Below are positions 42,184-51,475 of a stretch of 64,000 nucleotides of DNA, piece after piece. Under the pieces are notes generated by a model that made no database searches, was not told the DNA's origin, and saw nothing but the letters and a program-made list of their open reading frames with translations. Position 1 is the first letter of the stretch, and the number at the start of each line of letters is the position of its first letter. A program made the translations under genes and the position numbers. This DNA is from CADEDV01 sp048498035 (lineage in GTDB: Bacteria; Bacteroidota; Bacteroidia; Chitinophagales; Chitinophagaceae): assembly GCA_048498035.1 (NCBI GenBank), contig JBEHYT010000016.1, forward strand, positions 1 through 64,000, given 5' to 3'.

Positions 42184-43293
42184 ATGACTGTCGGATTGCT
42201 GAAAGAACCCGCCCATGAAACACGAGTATCATTATTGGCCGAAGCTGTTGCTGCTTTAACAAAAAAAGGCATCCAGGTGCAGGTAGAATCCGGCGCCGGA
42301 GATACTGCTTTTTGCAGCAATGCCGACTACGAAAAGGCTGGTGCCAGCATTCAATCGCGTGCAGCCGTTCTTTCCGGTGCAGATTTACTGTTATCTATTC
42401 ATCGTCCCTCGGCGGAAGATATTGCCGTTAATCCCAAAGCTGTTTATATAGGTGTATACCAGCCGCTGTACGACCCGGCGCTGATGACCGAATACGCGAA
42501 AAAAGGGCTTACGCTGTTTTCACTGGATATGCTGCCGCGTACCACCCGTGCACAGGCGATGGACGTGTTAAGTTCCCAGGCCAATATTGCCGGTTATAAA
42601 GCGGTATTACTGGCAGCCAGCCGCTACAGCCGTTACTTCCCCATGTTTATGACTGCTGCAGGTAGCATCGCACCTGCAAAAGTGTTGATCCTGGGCGCAG
42701 GTGTGGCGGGATTGCAGGCTATTGCTACAGCAAAAAGACTCGGCGCTGTAGTGGAAGTATTTGATACCCGCCCCGCGGTAAAGGAAGAGGTGATGAGCCT
42801 CGGGGCTAAGTTTGTAGAAGTGGAGGGAGCAGCAGACGCCTCGAAGGCGGGTGGCTATGCCGTGGAGCAAACCGATGAATATCGTCAAAAACAGCAACAA
42901 CGGATAGCAGAAGCCATTGCAAAAGCAGATATCGTTGTAACTACCGCCCAAATTCCGGGGAAAAAGGCACCATTGCTGATTACTGAACAAATGCTTGGTT
43001 CCATGCGTGCGGGATCTGTGATTATTGATCTCGCAGCCGCCACCGGTGGCAATACGCCATTTACCAAAAACAATGAAGAAGTAAATGTGAATGGAGTGAC
43101 CATCATCGGTAATTCATCCCTGCAATCCTCCATGCCAAGTGATGCCAGCAAGTTATATGGCAAAAATGTATTGAACTTTTTACAGTTGGTAACCACCAAA
43201 GAAGGTGGGTTGCAAATAAACTGGGATGATGAGCTGGTGAGTGGAAGCTGTATTACAAAAGATGGCAACGTAGTGCACGAGCGCATGAAATAA
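42184..43293 (+). CDS. pntAA: NAD(P) transhydrogenase subunit alpha part 1 (NAD-binding domain I)
   Basis: The 369-residue protein is the soluble NAD(H)-binding domain of proton-translocating transhydrogenase. MTVGLLKEPAHETRVSLL opens it. AKVLILGAGVAGLQAIATAKRLGA is the Rossmann fingerprint and VIIDLAAATGGN the conserved late motif. Together with the next two genes it couples hydride transfer from NADH to NADP with proton entry at the inner membrane. As in many Bacteroidota, the alpha chain is split in two genes. Confidence 0.94.
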   Translation: MTVGLLKEPAHETRVSLLAEAVAALTKKGIQVQVESGAGDTAFCSNADYEKAGASIQSRAAVLSGADLLLSIHRPSAEDIAVNPKAVYIGVYQPLYDPALMTEYAKKGLTLFSLDMLPRTTRAQAMDVLSSQANIAGYKAVLLAASRYSRYFPMFMTAAGSIAPAKVLILGAGVAGLQAIATAKRLGAVVEVFDTRPAVKEEVMSLGAKFVEVEGAADASKAGGYAVEQTDEYRQKQQQRIAEAIAKADIVVTTAQIPGKKAPLLITEQMLGSMRAGSVIIDLAAATGGNTPFTKNNEEVNVNGVTIIGNSSLQSSMPSDASKLYGKNVLNFLQLVTTKEGGLQINWDDELVSGSCITKDGNVVHERMK

Positions 43294-43368
43294 TTTTTTT
43301 ATAAACCGCTTGAAGCAGAGAAAATTATCAGCATACGGGATTACCCGTTGAATATTTAAATAAAACGT

Positions 43369-43680
43369 ATGGACGCATTATTATCCTGGATCACCGCCAA
43401 TCAACAGGCTATTTACATTGTGATCCTGATGATCTTTGTAGGGATTGAAGTAATTGGACGGGTACCGAGTGTACTGCACACACCGCTAATGAGCGGCGCC
43501 AATGCAATTCATGGTGTTGTGATCATTGGAGCTATCATCGTAATGGGTAGTGCGGAGGAAGACAACTATGCAGCACTGATATTAGGGTTCCTGGCAGTGG
43601 TGCTGGGAACGATAAACGTGGTAGGTGGCTTTGTGGTTACCGACCGGATGCTGGAAATGTTTAAAAAGAAGAAAAAATAA
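43369..43680 (+). CDS. pntAB: NAD(P) transhydrogenase subunit alpha part 2 (membrane part)
   Basis: The 103-residue protein has three to four hydrophobic segments with VIGRVPSVLHTPLMSGANAIHGVVIIGAI, the conserved core of the alpha membrane domain (shown in its first part IEVIGRVPSVLHTPLMSGAN). It pairs with pntB to form the proton channel. It lies 75 nt after pntAA and 58 nt before pntB. Confidence 0.93.
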   Translation: MDALLSWITANQQAIYIVILMIFVGIEVIGRVPSVLHTPLMSGANAIHGVVIIGAIIVMGSAEEDNYAALILGFLAVVLGTINVVGGFVVTDRMLEMFKKKKK

Positions 43681-43738
43681 TCGCGCTTTAGCGCGACTGT
43701 TTAACACCCGATGACCTCAACAATTATCAATCGTCATA

Positions 43739-45193
43739 ATGGAACTTAATATACTCACGCTTTGTTACCTGGTTGGCTCGATCACGTTTATACTCGGGCT
43801 AAAGATGCTTTCTAATCCTGCCACTGCCAGGAAAGGAAACCTGGTTGCTGCCGGCGGTATGACCATCGCAATCCTGGGTACGATCTTTTTATATACCGAT
43901 GCGACCGGGGATAAACTACACAACTACGGCTGGATCTTTGGCGGTATTATTATCGGTACCATTGTAGGTACATTAAGCGCGAAGAAAGTGAAGATGACGG
44001 CCATGCCGGAAATGGTGAGCATGTTTAATGGTATGGGTGGCGCCTGTGCCGCATTGATCTCATTGGTAGAGTTTGGACATCTGCGGGATGCCATTTCTTT
44101 CCTTGACTCACCACTTGTTCCAGAAAGTGCATTATTGGACGCAATGAGCCATTTCAGGATGGAGTTGCTGATCATTTTTGCCGGGTTGATTATTGGTTCG
44201 GTGTCATTTGCAGGAAGTATCATTGCCTGGGGTAAATTGAACGGAAAGGTGAAAGATTTTTCTTTCCGCGGCCAACATATTTTTAATATCGTTTTACTCC
44301 TTGCGATCCTCGGTCTCGCAGGTTACCTTATTTTTTCTATTTCACCTGCTACCGCCTACCTGTTTTATGTAGTGTTTGCGCTTAGCCTTGTGTACGGGAT
44401 ATTTTTTGTGCTTCCCATTGGAGGCGCTGATATGCCGGTAGTAATTTCATTGCTTAACTCCTTTACGGGTGTGGCGGCTGCATGCGGCGGTTTCCTGTAT
44501 GATAACAAAGTGATGCTGACCGGTGGTATTCTTGTGGGAGCCGCAGGTACCCTGCTAACGATACTGATGTGTAAAGCGATGAACCGCTCACTGGCCAACG
44601 TATTGATCGGCTCCTTTGGCGCCAAGGCAACGGGCGGCGGCGGAAGCACCGGTTCGCAGGGATCTTATAAAGAGATCAGTCTTAGTGACGCTGCCGTGGT
44701 GATGAGCTATGCCAACAAGGTATTTATTGTACCTGGTTATGGACTTGCGGTTGCACAGGCACAACATGCCTGCCATGAACTGGAAAAATTGCTGGAAAGC
44801 AAGGGGGTGGATGTTAAATATGCGATTCACCCCGTGGCCGGTCGGATGCCCGGACACATGAACGTATTGCTTGCCGAAGCAGATGTTAGCTACGATAAAT
44901 TGCTCGAAATGGAGCAGGCCAATGATGAATTTTCTACTACTGATGTGGTCCTGATCCTTGGCGCGAATGACGTAGTGAATCCCGCTGCCAAAACAGATCC
45001 TTCATCACCCATTTATGGTATGCCGATCCTGGATGTGGAACTTGCTAAAACGGTTATCGTTAATAAGCGAAGCATGAAGCCCGGTTACGCAGGTATCGAA
45101 AATGACCTGTTCTTCCGTCCCAAAACATCCATGCTTTTTGGTGATGCAAAAAAAGTGCTCCAGGATTTGATTACCGAGATCAAAAATCTCTGA
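43739..45193 (+). CDS. pntB: NAD(P) transhydrogenase subunit beta
   Basis: The 484-residue subunit has about eight membrane segments in the first 280 residues, including MPEMVSMFNGMGGACAALIS and GADMPVVISLLNSFTGVAAA, followed by the NADP-binding domain III. GYGLAVAQAQHACHELEKLL is its nucleotide-binding start, and HPVAGRMPGHMNVLLAEA and GANDVVNPAA are typical. It completes the pnt operon. Confidence 0.95.
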   Translation: MELNILTLCYLVGSITFILGLKMLSNPATARKGNLVAAGGMTIAILGTIFLYTDATGDKLHNYGWIFGGIIIGTIVGTLSAKKVKMTAMPEMVSMFNGMGGACAALISLVEFGHLRDAISFLDSPLVPESALLDAMSHFRMELLIIFAGLIIGSVSFAGSIIAWGKLNGKVKDFSFRGQHIFNIVLLLAILGLAGYLIFSISPATAYLFYVVFALSLVYGIFFVLPIGGADMPVVISLLNSFTGVAAACGGFLYDNKVMLTGGILVGAAGTLLTILMCKAMNRSLANVLIGSFGAKATGGGGSTGSQGSYKEISLSDAAVVMSYANKVFIVPGYGLAVAQAQHACHELEKLLESKGVDVKYAIHPVAGRMPGHMNVLLAEADVSYDKLLEMEQANDEFSTTDVVLILGANDVVNPAAKTDPSSPIYGMPILDVELAKTVIVNKRSMKPGYAGIENDLFFRPKTSMLFGDAKKVLQDLITEIKNL

Positions 45194-45220
45194 TCCTTTC
45201 GTTGCAAAATGGTGAATGCC

Positions 45221-45228
45221 TACCTTTG
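45221..45228 (+). promoter_or_regulatory. -7 box before the rRNA methyltransferase gene
   Basis: TACCTTTG matches the consensus, with TTTC (45197-45200) exactly 20 nt upstream as a weak -33 element. The ATG follows 16 nt later. Confidence 0.5.
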
Positions 45229-45244
45229 AATCTTAATACAAAGG

Positions 45245-46594
45245 ATGACGTTACCTGCCGCATTACTGAGCTCCCTGCATGATCTTCCCGGTTTTGATGA
45301 AGCTGCATTTCGCGCTACCCATGAAACCGGGCAACCGGTAACTTCCATTCGTATTAATCCAGCAAAACCTGTAGAAGCATTTGACAATTTTCCCCAGCCA
45401 TTGCGGCCGGTTCCCTGGTCAGGCTATGGATATTATCTGCCTTCCCGTCCATCTTTTACCTTCGATCCTCTTTTTCACGCGGGCTGCTATTATGTACAGG
45501 AAGCCTCCAGCATGTTCCTGGAGCAGGCTATTCGTCAGTGTACACCGGCAGATGCTGCTTTGAAAGCGTTGGATCTTTGCGCCTCGCCTGGTGGAAAATC
45601 CACGCACCTGCAATCGCTCCTTGCCGACGGATCGTTGCTGGTGAGCAATGAAGTTATTCGCAGCCGCGCGGCTGTGCTGAAAGATAATATGATTCGCTGG
45701 GGGAGCGCCAATGTGGTCGTAACTAATAATGATCCGGCGGATTTCTCGAAGCTGGAAAATTATTTTGATGTGATAGTAGTGGATGCGCCCTGTAGCGGTA
45801 GCGGACTTTTTCGTCGTGATCCCGATGCCATTGCAGAATGGAGCGAAAATAATGTAGCGCTCTGCTCACAACGACAGCAACGCATTCTGGCTGATGTATG
45901 GCCTGCGCTACGGGAAAATGGTCTGCTGGTATATTCCACCTGTTCCTATTCACGGGAAGAAGACGAAGCTATTGCAGCATGGATAAAAAATGAGCTTGGC
46001 GCTACGCCCTGTGAACTGCTGTTGGAACCTGGCTGGAATATCGTTGCAACGGATGGCGGCTACCGGTTCTGGCCCGATAAAGTGGAAGGTGAAGGTTTTT
46101 TTCTCAGTTGTTTTATTAAAAACGGGGGCGGTCAACCAAAACCGGTCCGAACGAAGCGCAAACCTGCTGCTGTTTCGCGCCAGGATCAGCAATTGCTTAC
46201 AAAATGGATAAAGCCGGAACAACTTTCATTTATCCGGCACAATGATACCGTGTACGCCTGGCCCGAACTACTGGTGGACGATTTCAGTTTTTTGTTGCAG
46301 GAGCTGCGCGTACTTTATTCCGGTGTACTTACAGGAGAGTTGGTTCGCGATAAACTGGTGCCTGCACATGCACTGGCCTTAAGCGGTTTAATGCCAGACG
46401 AAATTCCTATCGCCACGCTCGACACCGACCAGGCGATTCGTTTCTTACAACGAAAAGACCTGGACGCTTCAAATTTTACGAAGGGTTGGCTGCTGGCAAT
46501 GTATAATGAACAGGCGCTGGGCTGGATGAATGTGTTGCCCAATCGTGTAAACAATTACTATCCCCGTGAACTGCGCATATTAAAGGACAATTAG
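45245..46594 (+). CDS. 16S rRNA cytosine-C5 methyltransferase, RsmF-like
   Basis: The 449-residue protein belongs to the NOL1/NOP2/Sun family, which makes m5C in rRNA. LDLCASPGGKSTHLQSLL (about 118-135) binds SAM. VVDAPCSGSGLFRRDP and LVYSTCSYSREEDE carry the two cysteines used in catalysis. The last 140 residues form a second domain (LDTDQAIRFLQRKDLD ... GWMNVLPNRVNNYYPREL), as in RsmF rather than RsmB. The exact target base is inferred only from this domain layout. Confidence 0.88.
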   Translation: MTLPAALLSSLHDLPGFDEAAFRATHETGQPVTSIRINPAKPVEAFDNFPQPLRPVPWSGYGYYLPSRPSFTFDPLFHAGCYYVQEASSMFLEQAIRQCTPADAALKALDLCASPGGKSTHLQSLLADGSLLVSNEVIRSRAAVLKDNMIRWGSANVVVTNNDPADFSKLENYFDVIVVDAPCSGSGLFRRDPDAIAEWSENNVALCSQRQQRILADVWPALRENGLLVYSTCSYSREEDEAIAAWIKNELGATPCELLLEPGWNIVATDGGYRFWPDKVEGEGFFLSCFIKNGGGQPKPVRTKRKPAAVSRQDQQLLTKWIKPEQLSFIRHNDTVYAWPELLVDDFSFLLQELRVLYSGVLTGELVRDKLVPAHALALSGLMPDEIPIATLDTDQAIRFLQRKDLDASNFTKGWLLAMYNEQALGWMNVLPNRVNNYYPRELRILKDN

Positions 46595-46640
46595 GGGTAG
46601 CCCGATCGGGAAAAAAATCGCATCTTTGCAACTAAATCCT

Positions 46641-47633
46641 ATGGGCATGAAACGAGTACTTTTTTTACTTCTTGGCCTTTTTTCGCTGCAGGTACTGGTG
46701 CAGGCGCAAACCCCGGAATTGTTGATCAAATCAGCTGACGGCGGTTTCTACGTGGATCATAAAGTTGCGGCAAAAGAAAGCTTTTATGCAATCGGACGAA
46801 AATACAATGTAAATCCCAAGACCCTTGCCAGTTTTAATAAACTGGATATGAATAAAGGGTTACAAATAGGGCAGCAGTTGCGTATTCCGCTCAACACAGA
46901 CAATTTTACCCAGGAAGGAAATTCCGGTACACCCGTGTATTACAAAGTGGGAGCCAACGAAGGATTAATGAAAGTAAGCGCCGCCAATCACGACCTGTCA
47001 CTTGCAAAATTGCGGCAATGGAACAAGCTGGATAATGACGTTGTAAAACCGGGACAAAAAGTGGTTGTCGGATTTTTACACAGCACTGAAATGCCATCTG
47101 TTACATTAAATTATAAGTCAACTGCACCTGTTTCAGCCAATACGGAAGTGGTAAAACAAGAACCAAAGCAGGAAGTTGAGAAGAATGTTCCCGAAGCGGT
47201 TGCCGAAGTACCCGTGCAGCAGAAAAAAGAAGAAGCGGTTGTTACTAACGAGCCGGCTGTTTCTCCTGTTAATGAAGTGGTGCCACAGCAGGCTTCATCA
47301 TCCAGCGAGGGAGAAGGTTTTTTCAAATACTATTTCAACCAGCAAATTCGTACTACGCCCGTTTCCAAAGAATCTACGGTTACTTCATCCATTTTTAAAA
47401 CAACAAGCGGCTGGCTGGATGCGAAATATTATATGCTGATCGACAATGTGTCACCGGGTACCATTGTGAAGATCACCAATCCTGCCAACAACAAAATTAT
47501 TTACGCCAAAGTGTTGGGTGAAATGAGTGGCATTCGCCAAAATGACGGCCTCACGATGCGTATCAGCAGTGCTGCGGCTTCCGCGCTCCAGGTAACCGAA
47601 CAGGATAAATTTATTCTCAAGATCAATTACTGA
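46641..47633 (+). CDS. Secreted LysM-domain protein
   Basis: The 330-residue protein has a signal peptide (MKRVLFLLLGLFSLQVLVQAQ) and one clear LysM domain (about 37-87: HKVAAKESFYAIGRKYNVNP ... LQIGQQLRIPL) that should bind peptidoglycan. A second, weaker LysM-like stretch follows (YYKVGANEGLMKVSAAN). A Glu/Pro/Val-rich linker leads to a C-terminal beta domain (LIDNVSPGTIVKITNPANNK ... GIRQNDGLTMRISSAAA) that resembles a double-psi barrel. The start is the ATG at 46641 or 46647. CATCTTTGC at 46621-46629 is an imperfect -7 box. Confidence 0.82.
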   Translation: MGMKRVLFLLLGLFSLQVLVQAQTPELLIKSADGGFYVDHKVAAKESFYAIGRKYNVNPKTLASFNKLDMNKGLQIGQQLRIPLNTDNFTQEGNSGTPVYYKVGANEGLMKVSAANHDLSLAKLRQWNKLDNDVVKPGQKVVVGFLHSTEMPSVTLNYKSTAPVSANTEVVKQEPKQEVEKNVPEAVAEVPVQQKKEEAVVTNEPAVSPVNEVVPQQASSSSEGEGFFKYYFNQQIRTTPVSKESTVTSSIFKTTSGWLDAKYYMLIDNVSPGTIVKITNPANNKIIYAKVLGEMSGIRQNDGLTMRISSAAASALQVTEQDKFILKINY

Positions 47634-47666
47634 CCCACACGCACGCTGTGTTGAAGGTTTTTATAC

Positions 47667-48659
47667 ATGCTGCAATTCAGACTCAATCAACGGAAGACAA
47701 ATCCCAATACGTTTAGCCTTACGCTCAACAAACTTCGCGTGGTATTTATGGGCACGCCGGAATTTGCAGTTGCCTCGCTGGAGGCGCTGTTGCACGCAGG
47801 GTGCAATGTTGTAGGTGTGGTTACAGCGCCGGATCGCCCGGCAGGGCGCGGTATGAAATTGACGGAGAGCGCCGTAAAAAAATATGCCGTAGAAAAAGGT
47901 CTTCCCGTATTACAACCGGAAAAATTAAAAGATCCTGTGTTCCTGGAGCAACTGCGTGATCTGCATGCAGATCTGCAGGTGATAGTAGCATTCCGAATGT
48001 TACCCGAAGTAGTTTGGAGTATGCCTTCCATGGGCTCTGTAAACCTGCATGGCTCACTTCTTCCCGCATACCGCGGAGCGGCGCCCATTAACTGGGCTGT
48101 GATCAATGGTGAAAAAGAAACGGGCGTTACCACTTTTAAACTGCAACATGCCATTGATACAGGTAACCTGTTAATGCAGGAAAGTTTCCCGATTGGTGAA
48201 AATGAAACGGCCGGTGAAGTGCATGACCGGATGAAAGAAATTGGTGCCCAGCTATTGGTAGAAACAGTAGAAGGTCTTGCAGAACATTCACTGGTGGAAC
48301 AACCACAAGGTGCCGATGTTCCGGGTCTTCCACATGCACCGAAAATTACAACAGACACCTGCCGGCTTGATTTTTCAAAACCGCTGACCCAGGTGCATAA
48401 TCTTGTTCGCGGACTTTCCCCATTTCCCGGCGCTTTCACCACATTACACGGGAAAACAGTAAAGATCTATCATACTACTAAATACACAGCTCCACTGCAA
48501 CATCAACCCGGTGAATGGGTTACCGATGGGAAGACTTTTCTTCGCATTGCCTGTGCAGATGGTTATGTAACTGTAGATGAACTGCAACTTGAAGGTAAGA
48601 AGCGCATCTCCGCGATTGAATTTCTTCGCGGCAATGCCGCGTGGATTCAGAATGGTTAA
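47667..48659 (+). CDS. fmt: Methionyl-tRNA formyltransferase
   Basis: The enzyme formylates initiator Met-tRNA with 10-formyltetrahydrofolate. LRVVFMGTPEFAVASLEALL starts the Rossmann part, and VNLHGSLLPAYRGAAPINWAV contains the catalytic Asn-His pair and the formyl-folate loop. The C-terminal tRNA-binding barrel is complete (330 residues). The ATG at 47667 adds about 24 residues before the usual start; a later GTG at the RVVFMG position is an alternative. It shares a TTAA with the stop codon of the convergent protease gene. Confidence 0.94.
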   Translation: MLQFRLNQRKTNPNTFSLTLNKLRVVFMGTPEFAVASLEALLHAGCNVVGVVTAPDRPAGRGMKLTESAVKKYAVEKGLPVLQPEKLKDPVFLEQLRDLHADLQVIVAFRMLPEVVWSMPSMGSVNLHGSLLPAYRGAAPINWAVINGEKETGVTTFKLQHAIDTGNLLMQESFPIGENETAGEVHDRMKEIGAQLLVETVEGLAEHSLVEQPQGADVPGLPHAPKITTDTCRLDFSKPLTQVHNLVRGLSPFPGAFTTLHGKTVKIYHTTKYTAPLQHQPGEWVTDGKTFLRIACADGYVTVDELQLEGKKRISAIEFLRGNAAWIQNG

Positions 48660-49462
48660 GGTTTGGGTGTATACTGCTGTTTAACTTCCGGTATCAACGC
48701 TGATAGCTTCTTGATCCTCGTTTCATCCGAAGGATGCGTGGAAAGAAATTCAGGCACCTTTGCCCCTTTATTCATTGCAGCCATCCGCTGCCAGAAAGGA
48801 ACAGCTTCTTCGGGGTTGTAACCGGCCATCGTCATAAAGATCAATCCCAGTTTATCAGCCTCACTTTCCTGCAACCTGCTGTGAGGAAGCGCCAGCGCCA
48901 GGTTGGAACCCACCACGTAGAGTCCGAGAAACAGCGCCTGCGTTGTTCCTTTTTTATCTTTTAATGCTTCCTGCAATACCATGCCACCCAGGTTGATCAG
49001 CAAGCTCTCACTCATACGTTCATTCCCATGGCGCGCAATGGCATGCGCAATTTCATGACCCATTACTACTGCCAGCGCATCTTCATTTTGCGTGGCCGGG
49101 AATAGTCCCGTGTACACCACCACTTTGCCACCCGGCATACACCAAGCATTCATAATATTCTGATCAATCGTATTAAATTCCCATTTGTAATCTTTTATGC
49201 TTGACGACATATTATTTTGTTGCAGGTAGGTTTCCACGGCGGTGCGGATTCGATTCCCGACAGTTGAAACCATCTGTGCCCGCTCGTCGTATGCCGGAAG
49301 CGTAGGACTGGCACGCACTACGGAATCGTACTCCGTAAACGCCATGGATTGGATAAGCGCATTAGGCACCAGGTTCAACTGTTTCCGGTTGGTGATCGGA
49401 ACTGTCTTGCAACTGCAAATCCCGTAGCCAATAGCCAGTAATAAGAACAGTAATTTCTTCAT
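48656..49462 (-). CDS. M48-family metalloprotease, lipoprotein
   Basis: The 268-residue protein starts MKKLLFLLLAIGYGICSCKT, a lipoprotein signal peptide with Cys18. The zinc site HEIAH lies at 136-140, and ESEAD at 199-203 supplies the third ligand. This places it with the BepA/YcaL-like periplasmic M48 proteases that act on misfolded outer-membrane proteins, here by family analogy. STHPSDETRIKKL near the end is typical. It lies 5 nt after a lipoprotein gene and is probably its operon partner. Its stop shares TTAA with fmt. Confidence 0.9.
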   Translation of the reverse strand: MKKLLFLLLAIGYGICSCKTVPITNRKQLNLVPNALIQSMAFTEYDSVVRASPTLPAYDERAQMVSTVGNRIRTAVETYLQQNNMSSSIKDYKWEFNTIDQNIMNAWCMPGGKVVVYTGLFPATQNEDALAVVMGHEIAHAIARHGNERMSESLLINLGGMVLQEALKDKKGTTQALFLGLYVVGSNLALALPHSRLQESEADKLGLIFMTMAGYNPEEAVPFWQRMAAMNKGAKVPEFLSTHPSDETRIKKLSALIPEVKQQYTPKP

Positions 49463-49467
49463 GGCTA

Positions 49468-50850
49468 TTATTTGCTTTTGCCAAACGTGGTGAAAGTAGT
49501 CGGATATTTTGCATCCTGTAGCCAAAGCAAGCGGGCGCCTTTTATGCAGGAAAAATAAGCATTGTAGGTTTTTGGCTTTCCTTCAATATCAGAAAAGTTC
49601 ACCTGCCAGTTGTTGGGCACTGAAAACGTGCCGCTTGATTTTGCCTGTCCTACGGAGTAATTGCCCACCATGCCATTTACCGCCAATATCTTCCAGTTGT
49701 AATGATTGCCACCGGTAAAATCAAATTCCTGGTTAGAAGAATTAAAGGTCATACCCGCGGAATTGCCGGTGTAAACATTGTACCATTGCTGCATCCCGCT
49801 AAAGTTATTGGTCCATTTTCCCTTAAAATCAGACTGTGCAACGGCAAACCGGTTGTATCCAACCATTTTAAGAAAAGGTCCCCATATTTTGCTGTCGGTT
49901 GTCCAGGTAATCAGGCTGGGGTCCACGCCAAATGAATTTACAAATGTGGGTTTATCAGGACAGATGAATTCCAGGAATCCTGAATCTCCCTTCCGGAATA
50001 AAACTACGTACACTTCTTTATTCGTTTTGTTGTCGGTCACAAATGCTTCTGCGAGGTAACCCGGGTCATATTCCGAGATCGTTTTTGCTACTTTGTAATT
50101 CTTCATATTGTGGTAGCGCGGCGCTACCAGGATATTCCAGGCGTTATTCATAAACGGTTCCGGGTCGGCAGGTTTGATGGTGCCGTCTTTGGGATAATGA
50201 ATCAGCACTTTCAAATTTCCTTTGCTTACATCCACCCAGTCAGGCTGTTCGGTAGCCACCCAGCCATCGTCGAAGTTGGTGGTGTTGAATTTAAATTCAC
50301 CGGTAGCAACGGCAACAGGGGCTGTTACAGGCGTGGTCTCAGGTTTGGTGTTGCCCGTGTTCGTTTTGGCTTTGTCCAGGTCAAGTGATTCCATGAACGC
50401 GTTGATCTCATCCTGGTATGCATCGGTATTGGTTAATACAAGAATATTGATCAGTTTGCCATAACCCGTGGTAGCCACCAACAATGCTGCGCCGGATACG
50501 CCGGAAGCGGTAAATGTGGCAAGCCCGCTTTGCGCCTCCCAGTCATCTTTTTTTGCTACTTCCTGCATGGTGGGTGCTTCGGTAATACCCATCTGCTCAG
50601 CCACCAGCGATTTCCAGGCGAGATCAAAATTTTGTTTTGAGTCGGCACCGGCCGGAAGCGCCTTGTAAAGCGTAATAACAGCGTATGTATTTTTCGCCTT
50701 ATCCTCTTTCGTGTACTGGATCGTGCTGGCATTTACCTTTTTGCTCCAGCCCGCCGGGGCCTTATAGGAAATAAGATCGAAGGTTTGTTGCTGGGAGGAG
50801 CAACTCAGGTTAAACACCAGTAATGCGAGCAGGAAATTCAGATATTTCAT
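49468..50850 (-). CDS. Lipoprotein of unknown function
   Basis: I do not recognise this 460-residue protein. MKYLNFLLALLVFNLSCSSQQ is a lipoprotein signal (Cys17). Residues about 25-160 resemble a mixed alpha/beta domain (YKAPAGWSKKVNASTIQYTK ... FMESLDLDKA) seen in other Bacteroidota lipoproteins. A Thr/Pro-rich linker near 163-182 separates it from a second domain of about 275 residues rich in Trp, Tyr and Asn, likely a beta structure. It is the first gene of a pair with the M48 protease, only 5 nt apart, so a shared role at the envelope is possible. Confidence 0.75.
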   Translation of the reverse strand: MKYLNFLLALLVFNLSCSSQQQTFDLISYKAPAGWSKKVNASTIQYTKEDKAKNTYAVITLYKALPAGADSKQNFDLAWKSLVAEQMGITEAPTMQEVAKKDDWEAQSGLATFTASGVSGAALLVATTGYGKLINILVLTNTDAYQDEINAFMESLDLDKAKTNTGNTKPETTPVTAPVAVATGEFKFNTTNFDDGWVATEQPDWVDVSKGNLKVLIHYPKDGTIKPADPEPFMNNAWNILVAPRYHNMKNYKVAKTISEYDPGYLAEAFVTDNKTNKEVYVVLFRKGDSGFLEFICPDKPTFVNSFGVDPSLITWTTDSKIWGPFLKMVGYNRFAVAQSDFKGKWTNNFSGMQQWYNVYTGNSAGMTFNSSNQEFDFTGGNHYNWKILAVNGMVGNYSVGQAKSSGTFSVPNNWQVNFSDIEGKPKTYNAYFSCIKGARLLWLQDAKYPTTFTTFGKSK

Positions 50851-50965
50851 AAAAATGGTATTAATGTTTTGCTGTTGTTGCCAGTAGCTTCAATGGATTC
50901 CCGGTTAGAGGACAGCAATCATCTGGCTGTTCGTATAAAAAATAGGCATCGCCTTCTCATTGTTC

Positions 50966-51391
50966 TCAGTTTCTCGAAATCGTAAACGTTCCTGTGTCTG
51001 TACCGGGATTATACGGCCTCGGCTGCGACGGATCATTTTCACGAATGGATGTAAATACACCATTTATATTTCCATTGTTGTCCATTGTTCCCTGGAATGA
51101 ATGTTTGAATGGCGATTTATAAATCGTTACGGTCAGCACATTTTTCGAAAAGGTAAAGACTCCATTGCCGGGCTCGTTGCGTTCGGCAAGGTGGTGTTTA
51201 AAAACCACGGTCCCGTCATTATGGAAGTCAAATTGTATGGAATCCGGTAAGGGACGGCTGCTGGTTTGTACCTGCCGCACCCCGTGCCAGCGACCGCCAA
51301 CGTCTCCGTACGCTAATCGCTTTGCCGGTGTAAACGACAAGAACGAGAAGCTGGTTATCAATAAAAAAGCAAGGACCGTCAAGTTCCTCAT
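50966..51391 (-). CDS. Small secreted protein of unknown function
   Basis: The 141-residue protein has a signal peptide (MRNLTVLAFLLITSFSFLSF) and a short beta-rich domain. GRWHGVRQVQTSS, FDFHNDGTVVFKHH and FQGTMDNNGNINGVF resemble the strand pattern of small lipocalin-like domains of Bacteroidota, but no family is certain. The frame runs 24 codons further upstream to 51463; the ATG at 51391 is chosen for the signal peptide. It lies between the lipoprotein gene and the response regulator on the same strand. Confidence 0.65.
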   Translation of the reverse strand: MRNLTVLAFLLITSFSFLSFTPAKRLAYGDVGGRWHGVRQVQTSSRPLPDSIQFDFHNDGTVVFKHHLAERNEPGNGVFTFSKNVLTVTIYKSPFKHSFQGTMDNNGNINGVFTSIRENDPSQPRPYNPGTDTGTFTISRN

Positions 51392-51475
51392 GCGCGGTAA
51401 ATAGGAACGGGAAGGTAAGCGGCGGGGCGGAGTTGGGAAATAGGTAAAACGGCCTATAGGCACGGGCGGTGCCTG

